A stretch of DNA of 64,000 nt from Lytechinus pictus (Eukaryota; Echinodermata; Echinoidea; Temnopleuroida; Toxopneustidae). The DNA is taken from NCBI RefSeq assembly GCF_037042905.1, contig NC_087261.1:23511317-23575316 (forward strand). Direction: 5' to 3'. This document shows, in pieces, positions 34,001 through 39,510 of the stretch. Numbering within the stretch: position 1 is the stretch's first letter; the number at the start of each line of letters is the position of its first letter. The notes under the pieces are model-generated. The model saw only the letters and a list, made by a program, of their open reading frames with translations, was not told the DNA's origin and did no database searches. The translations under genes and the position numbers were made by a program.

Positions 34001-36941
34001 AGTGGAAATTGTGCACTTTTCGTTCGGGATTGAAATGAATCCAATGACCGGGGTAATAATATGCTGTAACGCGCTTTGAGCCATTCTGGGAAAAGCGCTT
34101 TATGAAAATTGGCTATTATTATTATGTCAGTCTCTAAACTTTTGTGTGTCCTCCCCCCTACATGTATCAGGAAAAACACACAGACAAAATAGTATGTATT
34201 TCGAATGAACATGATGAAAACAAATAATGACGCCGAGTAAATACACTACGATATGACATATGATTCAGTGCATATCACATGCCAATGAATGGAATATTGA
34301 TTTGAAAGGGGGCTTTTGGTACGTGCTTGTGTGTGGCAAACTGTCAAAACTCATTATACCGTATACAGATAATACTAGTCAATGAATGAGTGAATGATAA
34401 TTCTCTGTGGAGTTACGTACGAGGCGTTTGTTGGCCTCTGTTCAAATTCAATATTGAACCCCTCAAAGAAAAATGCCGGGGGGAAATAACGGTCTTATTG
34501 TAATAAATTAAAGAAGAGAAATGCTTTTTTTTTTCTTGTACTTACTATTTCCAGCGTTATCTCGTCGTCAATCGAGTACGTTGAATGTTATTCTATAACG
34601 GCACAGCGAGAATTCAACCTCCGAGAGGTAAAATGACCAACTCCAACTGCCCCTAGCTCTGGCTGCGTTTAGTGCTGCATGTCCCGTTACAAACTGTGTG
34701 GGGATGACGTACGGCGACATTATACACCAGCGATTCGTAAAACCGGAAGTGGTGTGTGGGGGGCTTTGTTTATTAGGTCATTCCATTTCAGAGTGGGGGA
34801 TTCGCGTTTGAAAAGCGATAATAGTTTACATCAATGGGAAATGAAGGATGCGATATAATCATGCAGCATTTCTCCAAATATTGGACTCATCGAAACTTGA
34901 ATGAAACTGCTATAAATTTGTTATACGCTTTCCATTTAGAGACTTGGAGAAATCGAAGATTCCCCCGTCCAAATTGGGGCGATCGTATTTTCCGGGAAGA
35001 CCGTCTAAACGGGAACGTTTAGCCCTTTTTGGCCGCTGAATGAACCCAATTTTGACGATGTATCTTTCATGTCCGGATCGCGCGTACCGGTAATTTTCGA
35101 TGGATGCCGGATAAACTCTTTCTTTCTCTCTCTCTCTCTCGTCTAGTTACATGTAGGCCTAATTAAAGGGATGGCCCAGGCTGGAGGTATTCATATCTCA
35201 ATGAATATGGTATAATTCTTAAAGCAAAATGCTGAAAATTTGATCAAAATAAGATTATTGAATAATTGAATTTTAAAGATTTGCATTCTTCCGGTGAAAC
35301 AGTTCTAGGCATGTCTTTATTCATTAGATGGGCTGATGATATGTCATATTCCAACTTGTTCTTTTGTATTATATGAAATGAGGTTTATTCAAATTTTTTC
35401 TACAATTAAGAACTAAAAAATTGGATTGACAACTGATTAAGTGCATTAGTTATTTACTGCCGCAACTTATTTTATCATAATGGAGACACATAATTTATAC
35501 ATGCATGTATGAAAAATGAAACATTTATTCCATGTAATAACATAAGAAAAAGGAAAGTGGGGATGTGACATCATCAGCCCACCTAATGAATATTCATGAC
35601 AATGTGCATACATGGAGCTATTATTGTAATAGGTCTTTTCACAAAATATTGATAAAATTTCAAATTCAACAACTTCATTATTTGTTTTCCGATTTTGATG
35701 AAATTTTCAGCATTTTGCTTTGTGAATTTTACTCTATTTATTTAGATATAATCTCAGCCCGAAAAATCCATTTAATTAAAGAGAATTAACTTAAAATGTG
35801 TGGGAATGTTCCATTCCATATGATTACGAGGAAAACTTAAGTACCATTGTGGGGGAGATGGGTATAAAATGAAGTGTATTTTGTTTTTGGGGACGACCTG
35901 GTTGGCCTATAATGCTTTTTCCTCAGGATGCTTTCTCACTCTGAGAAATTTTTCTTTCTTACCGGCGGTGGCAATGCTGTCAACGTTGAATTTCAGGTCA
36001 CACAATTGAGTTGAAAGGTCATTTGAGACCAATATCTGATACAAATTTACAATTAATTTATCAGTTGTAACTAGAACAATTTTATTTTTACTGCTTGTTG
36101 CAAGAAGCAGACCAGCAATCAAGTGAAAATTTGCAATTAGTTGCCAGATTTGTGATTATTTGACCCAAAATTGACTTGCGATTGATTGCAACGCCCCATA
36201 AGAATGATAACTAAGGTAGTTTCCTTTGATGAGCTCAGTTAACAGAAGAGAAAATAGGCCTAAATATTGTTTGTACCATGTTGAAAAACTTATTTTAAAA
36301 AATGTTAAGATTTTGTTTTGTCAAGATTTTTTTTTTGTCCTTCATGAAAACTCCATTATTATAAATATCATGCAGTCATCACATATTTTAAATTTACTAG
36401 GTCAAGATTTCAGATCACCAAATTTTGCTTATATTTTCCATTATTTCTACCCTAAGTGGTTACTGGTTATCAAAATGAATTACATGTATGAATGAAGGTC
36501 AAAGGTCATTTGGTATGAACTTCAAATTAAATTTTATTCCATTTTGTGTTCCTAATTCTGAAATTTAATTCATTGTATTATTTTGTTGATATTCCATGTG
36601 ACCTAGCTGTATGATGAATATTATCCTATCAGCACTTACATGTTTGTGGGTAAAATTTGAAAATAAGATTTGTTTGGAAAAGAATGCATACGTATTCCAT
36701 CTCAATCCCTTTGCTTTCTTTTTTCTTTCTCGAAGGTTTCTCGTCAACTCCATCCAACCGGAAAGCAGTGTCACGTTATCCTTCCACACCATCGTCGCAG
36801 AACTACTCTCAGTCGCCATCAACAGCGCCTTTGCAGGTCCCTGTGAAGACGGATGCTGAAGCAGAGTTTGATGAGATGGATATATCATTTGAGGAGGCAG
36901 AAGCCCTAGAAAAGGCTCTTCAGGATGCAACCAATGCTTGA
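5816..36941 (+). CDS. PRIM2: DNA primase large subunit (12 coding exons)
   Basis: PRIM2 is the regulatory large subunit of the eukaryotic primase heterodimer within DNA polymerase alpha-primase, which makes RNA primers in the nucleus. Coding exons are 5816-5969, 7187-7296, 8152-8231, 8793-8913, 10124-10276, 10877-10957, 11978-12124, 12810-12992, 14035-14161, 14842-14924, 15721-15880 and 36736-36941. All junctions are GT/AG with matching phase and give 534 aa (human about 509). The N-terminus reads like the family (ENISLSEFE). [11 protein letters not shown] and [12 protein letters not shown] follow, then [20 protein letters not shown]. Cysteines 291, 370, 387 and 427 correspond to the four ligands of the 4Fe-4S cluster in the C-terminal domain. 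The ATG has a good context (AACATGG). The last exon encodes an acidic low-complexity tail not closely like the vertebrate one. The last intron is 20.9 kb and holds a gene on the other strand. Confidence 0.95.
6495..6663. repeat. Duplicated segment, uninterrupted copy (PRIM2 intron 1)
   Basis: It matches 81-129 joined to 5111-5275 across its length, including TTAGGGGGAATTGACTTCAC, ATCGTTC and GCGGGAGTTTGTTG. It acts as the empty-site version of the locus hit by the 4.98-kb insertion. A run of about 20 C follows at 6770-6789. Confidence 0.7.
6936..7090. mobile_element. One arm of a TTAA-type MITE (PRIM2 intron 1)
   Basis: Starts TTAAAGGTCTAGTCCAC and contains AAATGCTGAAAATTTCATCAAAATCAGATGA, which resembles the arms of the TTAA-flanked elements at 21071-21451 and 35167-35771. 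The matching second arm is missing, so it is truncated by or before exon 2. Confidence 0.45.
7187..7296 (+). CDS. PRIM2: PRIM2 coding exon 2
   Basis: Acceptor TTTTAG and donor GTATTG; enters in phase 1 and leaves in phase 0. It encodes [20 protein letters not shown], matching the family region after the first helix. Confidence 0.92.
7370..7930. repeat. GAT trinucleotide arrays with a 126-bp duplication (PRIM2 intron 2)
   Basis: (GAT)n-rich stretches lie at about 7376-7425, 7520-7550 and 7645-7875. The block containing TGAGTCATAATGATATTTT is present twice, at about 7461-7535 and 7587-7660, with an offset near 126 bp. Poly-Ser, poly-His and poly-Asp reading frames here are artefacts of the repeat. 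Confidence 0.85.
8152..8231 (+). CDS. PRIM2: PRIM2 coding exon 3
   Basis: Acceptor TGACAG and donor GTAAGT; leaves in phase 2. It encodes [17 protein letters not shown], a highly conserved stretch of the large-subunit N-terminal domain. Confidence 0.93.
8232..8792 (+). other. PRIM2: PRIM2 intron 3
   Basis: AT-rich intron in which I see no repeat, gene or RNA. Splice ends are GTAAGT and TATAG. Confidence 0.6.
8793..8913 (+). CDS. PRIM2: PRIM2 coding exon 4
   Basis: Acceptor TTATAG and donor GTGAGT; completes a split serine codon and ends in phase 0. It encodes [19 protein letters not shown], the signature helix of the family. Confidence 0.94.
8961..9865. repeat. ~115-bp minisatellite interrupted by a TTAA MITE (PRIM2 intron 4)
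   Basis: Units share CACACATATTCTTACCAACT, then a CTGAAGGCAGA-like block, a TAAATGAAAGAGAT-like block and a GGGGAAAGG purine run. Copies of the CTGAAGGCAG block lie near 9551, 9678 and 9790. The first unit is split by the MITE at 9018-9524. Confidence 0.65.
9018..9524. mobile_element. 507-bp TTAA-flanked MITE (PRIM2 intron 4)
   Basis: Ends CCCTTTGAAC and GTTCAAAGGG are inverted repeats, directly flanked by TTAA at 9014-9017 and 9525-9528. It contains the repeated word GGAATACMGGCTTC. TTAA target duplication is characteristic of piggyBac-type elements; the assignment is inference. Confidence 0.75.
10124..10276 (+). CDS. PRIM2: PRIM2 coding exon 5
   Basis: Acceptor CTTACAG and donor GTTAGA, in phase 0 at both ends. 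It encodes [20 protein letters not shown], equivalent to the family KIPFADALDLFRGRKV region. Confidence 0.94.
10277..10876 (+). other. PRIM2 intron 5 with GTGA microsatellite
   Basis: The only structure seen is a (GTGA)n run with flanking (AATG)n at about 10676-10766. The remainder looks unique and non-coding. Confidence 0.7.
10877..10957 (+). CDS. PRIM2: PRIM2 coding exon 6
   Basis: Acceptor TTGCAG and donor GTAAGT, phase 0/0. It encodes [20 protein letters not shown]. Confidence 0.93.
11170..11510 (+). mobile_element. Decayed 3' end of a non-LTR retrotransposon (PRIM2 intron 6)
   Basis: Three reading frames in succession give pieces typical of the C-terminus of LINE reverse transcriptases: a [11 protein letters not shown] piece, an LMYKC piece, then HGIAPSRVY and [11 protein letters not shown]. 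At least two frameshifts and one stop separate them. The WNxLP motif after an R-rich stretch is a well-known tail of CR1/L2/jockey-like ORF2 proteins. Only this tail is present, as expected for 5'-truncated LINE copies. Confidence 0.7.
11978..12124 (+). CDS. PRIM2: PRIM2 coding exon 7
   Basis: Acceptor GGGTAG and donor GTAATA, phase 0/0. It encodes [20 protein letters not shown], matching the family RLQPLLNHLSHSYTGQDYS region. The pyrimidine tract is a T run directly before GGGGTAG. Confidence 0.92.
12125..12809 (+). other. PRIM2: PRIM2 intron 7
   Basis: AT-rich and apparently unique. I see no repeat, gene or structured RNA in it. Confidence 0.55.
12810..12992 (+). CDS. PRIM2: PRIM2 coding exon 8 (first Fe-S cysteine)
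   Basis: Acceptor TTTCTCAG and donor GTAAAA, phase 0/0. It encodes [10 protein letters not shown] with Cys291, the first cluster ligand, and [20 protein letters not shown], the most conserved block of the C-terminal domain. Confidence 0.95.
13083..13372 (+). mobile_element. tRNA-derived SINE (PRIM2 intron 8)
   Basis: The head has an A-box-like TAGTGGCCCAGTGGAT and a B-box GGGTTCGAATCCC. The body contains AAGAAATTTATCCACATTGT and GGTGAGGTGAATGGGTACCC, and the tail ends in (ATT)n. The same body recurs at 16660-16845, 40321-40620 and 40620-40815. Confidence 0.85.
13654..13911. mobile_element. 258-bp MITE with TAAGCCC ends (PRIM2 intron 8)
   Basis: TAAGCCCAGCACACACTATG at the left is mirrored at the right by CATAGTGTGCGCCGGGCTTA, giving inverted repeats of about 24 bp with few mismatches. 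No convincing target duplication is seen. Confidence 0.65.
14035..14161 (+). CDS. PRIM2: PRIM2 coding exon 9 (second Fe-S cysteine)
   Basis: Acceptor TTGTACAG and donor GTAACG; ends in phase 1. It encodes [20 protein letters not shown] followed by Cys370, and ends in PGQGDYHG. Confidence 0.95.
14162..14841 (+). other. PRIM2: PRIM2 intron 9
   Basis: AT-rich, with no repeat family or gene recognised. Several CATGTGTG-like words occur without clear periodicity. Confidence 0.5.
14842..14924 (+). CDS. PRIM2: PRIM2 coding exon 10 (third Fe-S cysteine)
   Basis: Acceptor GTCTTCAG and donor GTTAGT; completes the split glycine of GCPFRH. Cys387 is the third cluster ligand, and [16 protein letters not shown] follows. 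Confidence 0.94.
14993..15378. mobile_element. ATCAGGGAA-rich MITE (PRIM2 intron 10)
   Basis: Both ends carry clusters of TCAGGGAAA words (14999-15125 and 15320-15362), and the ends AGGGTTCCCAGC and GGTGCAACCCT suggest a weak inverted terminus. The ends resemble common hAT-type non-autonomous elements, but no target duplication was confirmed. Confidence 0.4.
15721..15880 (+). CDS. PRIM2: PRIM2 coding exon 11 (fourth Fe-S cysteine)
   Basis: Acceptor CTTCCAG and donor GTAGGT; ends in phase 1. It encodes [20 protein letters not shown] with Cys427, then [13 protein letters not shown], the end of the conserved core. It is followed by the 20.9-kb last intron. Confidence 0.95.
15895..16060. repeat. 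ATC/GAT trinucleotide-rich stretch
   Basis: Imperfect (GAT)n then (ATC)n runs at the beginning of PRIM2 intron 11. They are non-coding. Confidence 0.7.
16045..16262 (+). mobile_element. Degenerate SINE-like sequence
   Basis: GGTGTTGTGGCTTTGTGCATAAG followed by a degenerate B-box-like region, then CTCCACCCAGGTGTACTGGGTATGC and GGAAGGAATTTATGAATGCA recalls the body of the SINE at 13083 but is much diverged. Confidence 0.4.
16372..16640. mobile_element. MITE, GGCCCCATCTTACAAAG family
   Basis: The left end GGCCCCATCTTACAAAGAG is mirrored by the right end CTCTTTGTAAGATGGGGCC. Inside, GATTGGATCAATCGTAACTC and GGAAATCCATCAGTGTCAT are shared with copies at 50004-50255, 54354-54720 and 54954-56497. 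Confidence 0.8.
16660..16845 (-). mobile_element. tRNA-derived SINE
   Basis: On the - strand it has GTCCAATGGATTAGTC (A-box region), GGTCGTGGATTCAAACCCC (B-box region) and the body GGCGAGGTGAATGGGCACCC. It is the same family as 13083-13372. Confidence 0.75.
16895..17240. mobile_element. SINE-related sequence, CTCCTCTACACGGGGCCTCC core
   Basis: The block from GAATAGTGCAGTGGGTTCTT through CTCCTCTACACGGGGCC to GGAGTGTTTTCCACTGTAAC matches the SINE at 63030-63292 in the same relative order. The left part (TTTGTATAGCGCCATGTATC) resembles a SINE tail. Confidence 0.55.
17340..17735. repeat. ATC trinucleotide-rich array
   Basis: Imperfect (ATC)n with interspersed ATTACCCTC words; the end has three tandem copies of TCATCATCATTACCCTTA-like units. 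The His- and Met-rich reading frames are artefacts. Confidence 0.8.
17736..21066. other. PRIM2 intron 11, section without recognised gene
   Basis: AT-rich and mostly unique. Homopolymer C runs lie near 18054, 18190 and 19330 and a C/A run near 20623. A short - strand reading frame at 19855-20055 is discussed under findings. No RNA gene is seen. Confidence 0.45.
21071..21451. mobile_element. 381-bp TTAA-flanked MITE
   Basis: Ends AGGCATACTCTAGGCT and AGCCTGGAGTACCCCT are inverted repeats, flanked by TTAA at 21067-21070 and 21452-21455. The interior carries CATTAGGTGGGATGACAATG and a matching inverted segment. Confidence 0.8.
21456..22837. other. PRIM2 intron 11, section without recognised feature
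   Basis: AT-rich unique sequence. It may include distal 3' untranslated sequence of the - strand RING/NHL gene, but no feature is firm. Confidence 0.4.
22838..23841. mobile_element. MITE with G-run ends and GTACACATGCGTGACCAAA arms, split by another MITE
   Basis: ATGTATTGCTGTACACATGCG after a run of G at the left is mirrored at the right by CGCATGTGTACAGCAATGCA before a run of C. The interior is interrupted by the TTAA element at 22953-23539. Confidence 0.7.
22953..23539. mobile_element. 587-bp TTAA-flanked MITE, AGGGGAATGAAAC family
   Basis: Inverted ends AGGGGAATGAAACCTTTGG and CCAAAGGTTTCATTCTCCT are directly flanked by TTAA at 22949-22952 and 23540-23543. A second copy is at 32396-32975. 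Inside, the GTGATGTCAC words and the CTCATAACTT region are also mirrored. Confidence 0.85.
24183..26603 (-). CDS. RING finger / NHL-repeat protein (nhl-1-like, putative E3 ubiquitin ligase)
   Basis: This is a single open frame of 806 aa, antisense in PRIM2 intron 11. Residues 11-53 form a C3HC4 RING: Cys11, Cys14, Cys30, His32, Cys35, Cys38, Cys50 and Cys53, with [12 protein letters not shown] typical of TRIM-NHL proteins. No B-box follows. Residues about 110-250 look helical and charged (likely coiled coil). About 280-530 is a Ser/Pro/Gln-rich linker, and about 540-806 holds six NHL repeats (blades with [41 protein letters not shown]). RING-NHL proteins act as ubiquitin ligases and often as RNA- or muscle-related regulators; the substrate here is unknown. 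RING plus NHL without B-box recalls C. elegans NHL-1. TRIM32 is the other relative to consider. A weak acceptor (ACTGTAG) 7 bp before the ATG suggests a spliced 5' UTR. Confidence 0.93.
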   Translation of the reverse strand: MAEEIKRLLECPMCLELFTSSSRKPKLLPCQHTLCLECMDMLNQGNRIQCPQCRQEHTCPGDGPAQLPNNFTMLALLDVQQKSSPSPTPVSMKESSPPVPARPEPSRPPAINEGVRNSIALLARKLQEKSVELSRIDNKEKQTEDLFLSVKNQVDSAFEARTRDLQTRRDQLIKILASARQEELAFIQGQRASAYQYLQKLQTDFSKMRHALTASAEPREADLINLLSLCRGYLSQIEQYALNIDQRICNVAFTDPNQRQLSISIQAYGCLNISTDKAKSVQAVRPTMIPSATVSQSSPSNPFDPARSFPATSSSTSSSPTPGRLSQGNSAPSSGDGFSQSPYASASSPVVTPANPVTPDAAAGIARQHSRANRRLSEPLSQPAQPIPSAGIPAPSQSVRLSRHISMDAVGATVPVSTSQQNPTPSDQPPPIPRRPGTSRISSVGEQPSVDRPRSILLRQHTVPSAISQTRIDAPPLPPRSSVHVSSASIPSSTADVPSPQSSANTNNPSQPWVTFTSNGAQSSSPSQKQRVSIIGQLFERPVGVHVVEKLNNCFAVVDELEHCAMIINEEGRLLRKMGSKGAGAGQMQFPKGICSNSSGHIIITDSFNHKIQVWEISTGRCLKQFGSRGHSNYCFDTPMGIVCDKQDNIYVCDYNNGCVKVFNPLGQFLRQIGKKGERDGQFRNPAYIAFTQGGELLITDAFKHCVNVFSSQGTYLYRFGRWGTSPGDLNCPSGITVDSQGYIYVANRGNHRIEVFNPSGSYALNLGRHGTEEGQLDEPLGVSVTKDGRLLVSDSGNRRLQLLWP
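26611..29620. other. Upstream of the RING/NHL gene, no further gene recognised
   Basis: 26840-27060 is richer in CpG and unique, and could hold a promoter or enhancer of the - strand gene. The rest is AT-rich with repeated ACATGTACATGT words (for example near 27557, 27758 and 27946) and no coding signal. Confidence 0.4.
29625..29756. mobile_element. Short MITE, GGGCCCATTGCAGAAAGAG family
   Basis: GGGCCCATTGCAGAAAGAGT and the mirrored CAACTCTTTCTGCAACATGC enclose GCGTTTAAACGCAAG and TTGCGATTGATTGCAA. A second copy is at 50257-50402, and a solo start lies at 29757. Confidence 0.75.
30077..30240. mobile_element. Hairpin MITE, GGGGCCTGTTTCATAAAGG family
   Basis: The arms GTAACTTTGCC..ATGGCAACTACCATGGTAAC and their mirror image fold on each other almost completely; the ends are GGGGCCTGTTTCATAAAGG and CCTTTATAAAACGGGACC. 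A half copy lies at 49890-50003. Confidence 0.75.
30248..30622. repeat. Tandem duplication, ~188-bp unit
   Basis: Two consecutive copies share TGTGTATTCACACC, GCAGGCTTGAGGCC, TACAGTTCAATTGAATTCCT and CGTCAGTGTGAAAGGAACAG. Each unit has inverted ends (TATTCACACC / CAGTGTGAA), suggesting a tandemly duplicated MITE. Confidence 0.75.
30623..32391. other. PRIM2 intron 11, section without recognised feature
   Basis: AT-rich with a C run near 31036. I see no gene or repeat family in it. Confidence 0.4.
32396..32975. mobile_element. TTAA-type MITE, AGGGGAATGAAAC family (copy 2)
   Basis: Same ends and interior as 22953-23539. TTAA precedes it; TTAT follows, apparently a mutated TTAA. Confidence 0.85.
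33236..33605. mobile_element. Internal part of a TTAA-type MITE
   Basis: CATTAGGTGGGCTGATGA with CACATTCCC at the left and the inverted GGGGGATATGACATCAGTTTG and TTCATGAAGATAGGCCTAGA at the right match the core of 35167-35771. Ends with TTAA are not present. Confidence 0.55.
34028..34128. mobile_element. SINE 3' tail
   Basis: CCGGGGTAATAATATGC, GCGCTTTATGAAAATTGGC and a terminal (ATT)n match the 3' tail of the SINE at 13083-13372. Confidence 0.55.
34540..35110 (-). promoter_or_regulatory. CpG-rich block with splice donor: candidate remote 5' exon and promoter of the RING/NHL gene
   Basis: Within an AT-rich intron this stretch keeps many CpG. On the - strand a strong donor, GGAAATA|GTAAGTAC, ends a possible exon at 34546. 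Upstream lie an ETS core CCGGAAGT (34743-34750, + strand) and a CRE-like TGACGTAC (34705-34712). The RING/NHL coding exon has an acceptor 7 bp before its ATG, so splicing from here would make an 8-kb 5' UTR intron. All of this is inference from motifs. Confidence 0.4.
35167..35771. mobile_element. 605-bp TTAA-flanked MITE
   Basis: Left AGGGATGGCCCAGGCTG and right CAGCCCGAAAAATCCAT are related inverted ends with TTAA at 35163-35166 and 35772-35775. The interior arms include AAAATGCTGAAAATTTGATC and its mirror, and CATTAGATGGGCTGATGAT and its mirror. Confidence 0.75.
35776..36735 (+). other. PRIM2: End of PRIM2 intron 11
   Basis: Mostly unique. TTGCGATTGATTGCAACGCCCC near 36176-36198 is a solo end of the TTGCAGAAAGAG MITE family. 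Ends in a pyrimidine-rich tract and TCGAAG. Confidence 0.45.
36736..36941 (+). CDS. PRIM2: PRIM2 coding exon 12 (C-terminal tail)
   Basis: Acceptor CGAAG after a TTTCTTTTTTCTTTCT-like tract; the phase fits exon 11. It encodes a Ser/Pro-rich stretch then the acidic end [18 protein letters not shown] and TGA. The vertebrate tail is also Ser-rich then acidic but not alignable by eye, so extra exons in the long intron cannot be excluded. Confidence 0.8.
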
Positions 36942-37422
36942 AAAATAAGTCACATTTTATCGCTGAGGGGGTAAAATCTCAAAATTTAAAAGGAAATTGA
37001 GGACAGCTTGAACACTTTAATTTTAAGTTACGGTATATAAGTACCAATATTCTTTTGCCTACAAAGAGTTCCCTATTCAGGAATCAGGAGACAGTGTTAT
37101 GTTAACATTGCCATATTCCTGAATACAGGCTTGTCTCAGCTGCCACCCCTTATTTTTTTTCCGGTAATCAGAGATGCAAGCTTTTATTAACAAGCAAGCA
37201 ACATTTTCTTCTCGGGGCAGGGATAGGCGTGTTATTTTACAAATATCTTTATTAGTTTATTCTAAAACAATTACCTTGGAAATGCTGTGTAAAACATATT
37301 TCAAATTAAGGGACTTTGAAATTATATACCTGTATAATATATTTTTTGTGAAAGGATATATACACTCAACTGCATTATAATTCTTGATTATCTTTAAAAC
37401 AAATGTTCTTTACTGGTTTAAT

Positions 37423-37636
37423 AATAAACCTATTATATTTATAAAAGTTTGAACACAATGTGAAGTTCAATATAGAAATGGGAGACATATCAAAACAGGG
37501 TGTTTTATAAACTTCAGATTGAATTATAGTTTATATATGTTTCTGCCGTTTTAACCTTGACTGCATATTGGTAAGAAAAAAGGGGGTAAAACTATTATTA
37601 CTATTTTTACAGCAGATCTTTCCTGTGTTCAATAAA
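37423..37636 (+). terminator. PRIM2: Candidate PRIM2 polyadenylation signals
   Basis: AATAAA occurs at 37423-37428 and at 37631-37636, about 480 and 690 bp after the stop codon. Which is used cannot be decided from sequence. Confidence 0.4.
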
Positions 37637-38349
37637 GTCAATAGCAGGAGTTGGCAAACATGAGATTTGCAATGTTACCCTTTTCTTAAGTTGAAAAGTT
37701 TGATCAGACATGCCCTATAAAGTGTGAGAGCCCCTTAACACCTGTTTGAAACATTTTTTTCCCCCTCCAATAGCAACAGCTGGGTGTTCTTTTGCTTTAA
37801 ACCCAAGCAATTGTGGATGATACAGAGAGGAACTGTATACATCATATTTTTCTTCATATTTGTTTCTCCATGTTCAAACCAATGAGTTTGAGTTGCCTTC
37901 AAGAATAGACCGTTAATGAGTGTTAAAAGTGAATACATGTAAATTTACCCTCTGTGAGTACTGCAGACTATAATGTAATTTTATAATCCATCGTGACTTC
38001 CATAAACAGGTATTTTCTCGCTAATTTATCTTTCTTTTTCTTTTTGTATTGTTTTTTTTTTTTCTGTATGATTCTATGTATAATAAATGATTATGGAAAA
38101 TAATCAAAATGTAAAGTGAAAATTAATGACGAAGTAATTGTATATAATAATAACTTGTGATATACATGTAATAAACCTAAATATCAAAAGCATATCTTCT
38201 TTCGTGTAATGAGTTTCTGTCACTTTATCTGTGTCCCTTTACATGCTGCGTACAGAATTTCAACCAGCAATAAACCATGCATGGACTGTGTGTAAGTATC
38301 TCTTTTAAGTGCCTAGCTCTTGCAAGAATTTATGGGTCTTATATCATGC
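37637..38349. other. Intergenic, no feature recognised
   Basis: AT-rich, with further AATAAA words near 38171 and T runs. No gene seen. Confidence 0.4.
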
Positions 38350-38458
38350 ATGAGAGTGCATGTATACATTACAAATAAAACATCAGTGTTGGTATGCATT
38401 ACAAATGAAACATCAGTGCATGTATACATTACAAATATAACATCAGTGCATGTACAGT

Positions 38459-38920
38459 ATGGCACGTTCCCCCAAGTCTGCGCAGTCCCCCTTGTCTGCG
38501 CACACGCATATCTGCGCGATTCTAGTAAAAGAAGATACCCAATAATTAACAACACAGACTATACACATGCAATACATAGACAGATTTTCATTAAAAAATC
38601 CCAACTCAAAATGGTGGAAAAATAATGAATTTAGGGCATTTTATGTGACGACCTCAAAATGTCATCAAAATCCCAGAATCGTGTGCAAAGTGAATGGGTG
38701 AGCAGACATGGGGTACCATTTTTTTTTTCAATCTGAAAATGACTGCCTGAGGTTTTTTCCAAAAAATTCTTATATTTCTTTCAAATTTTTATGAGATATT
38801 TGGTTCACTTACTCATAATAATATAAGGAACATTATTAACTGAAAGATTTTGTGAATGAAAAGAAATTCATGTTAAATCTTTACTCAAATTGTTAGGTGC
38901 GCAGACTTAGGGACCACCAT
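38459..38920 (+). mobile_element. CTGCGCA element, copy 1
   Basis: Ends ATGGCACGTTCCCCCAAG + TCTGCGCA and the mirrored TGCGCAGACTTAGGGACCACCAT. It contains TCTGCGCACACGCATATC and AACTCAAAATGGTGG. Other copies are at 38994-39460 and 55109-55581. Confidence 0.8.
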
Positions 38921-38993
38921 CATATGCATTAAAAATAAAACATCAGTGTTGGTATGCATTACAAATAAAACGTTCATGCCTGTATGCATTATG

Positions 38994-39460
38994 ATGGTGG
39001 TTCCCAAGTCTGCGCACCTACCAGATTGAGTTAAGATTTAACTTGATTTCATGTTAATTTCACAAAATCTTTCAGTTAATAATGTTCCTTATATTTTTAT
39101 GAGGAAGTGTACCAAATGTCTCATAAAAATTTGAAGAAATATATAATTTTCTTTGGTAAAAACCTCAGGCAGTCATTTTCAGATTGGAAAAAAAAAAAAT
39201 GGTACCCCATGTCTGCGCACCCATCACTTTGCACACGATCCGGGGATTTTGATGAGAAAGGCTGCGTTTTCGGGCCGTCACATGAAATGCCCAAAATTCA
39301 TTATTTTCCACCATTTCGAGTAAGATTTTTCTATGAATATCGGTCTATATATTGCATGTGTAAAGTTTGTGTTCGTTGCCTATCTTATTTTACATGAATC
39401 GCGCAGATACACGTGTGCACAGACAAGGGGGACTGCGCACACTTGGGGAAAACTTGCCAC
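38994..39460 (-). mobile_element. CTGCGCA element, copy 2 (inverted)
   Basis: Reverse orientation of copy 1, starting ATGGTGGTTCCCAAGTCTGC and ending near AAAACTTGCCAC. With copy 1 it forms a ~1-kb inverted repeat with a 73-bp spacer of minisatellite. Confidence 0.8.
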
Positions 39461-39510
39461 AAATAAAACATTACAGTAAATTAGAGCTAGTGGTATGCAT
39501 TCAGGTTACT

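Larger units (their letters stand above)
38350..39510. repeat. 30-bp minisatellite split by two inverted copies of one element
   Basis: Units like GTATACATTACAAATAAAAC plus ATCAGTGCAT run in tandem at 38350-38458, continue at 38921-38993 and resume at 39461-39510. The gaps are the elements at 38459-38920 and 38994-39460. Confidence 0.75.

Noticed and set aside
38350-39510. CRISPR-like array
   Set aside because: Direct repeats are head-to-tail without unique spacers, and the genome is animal.
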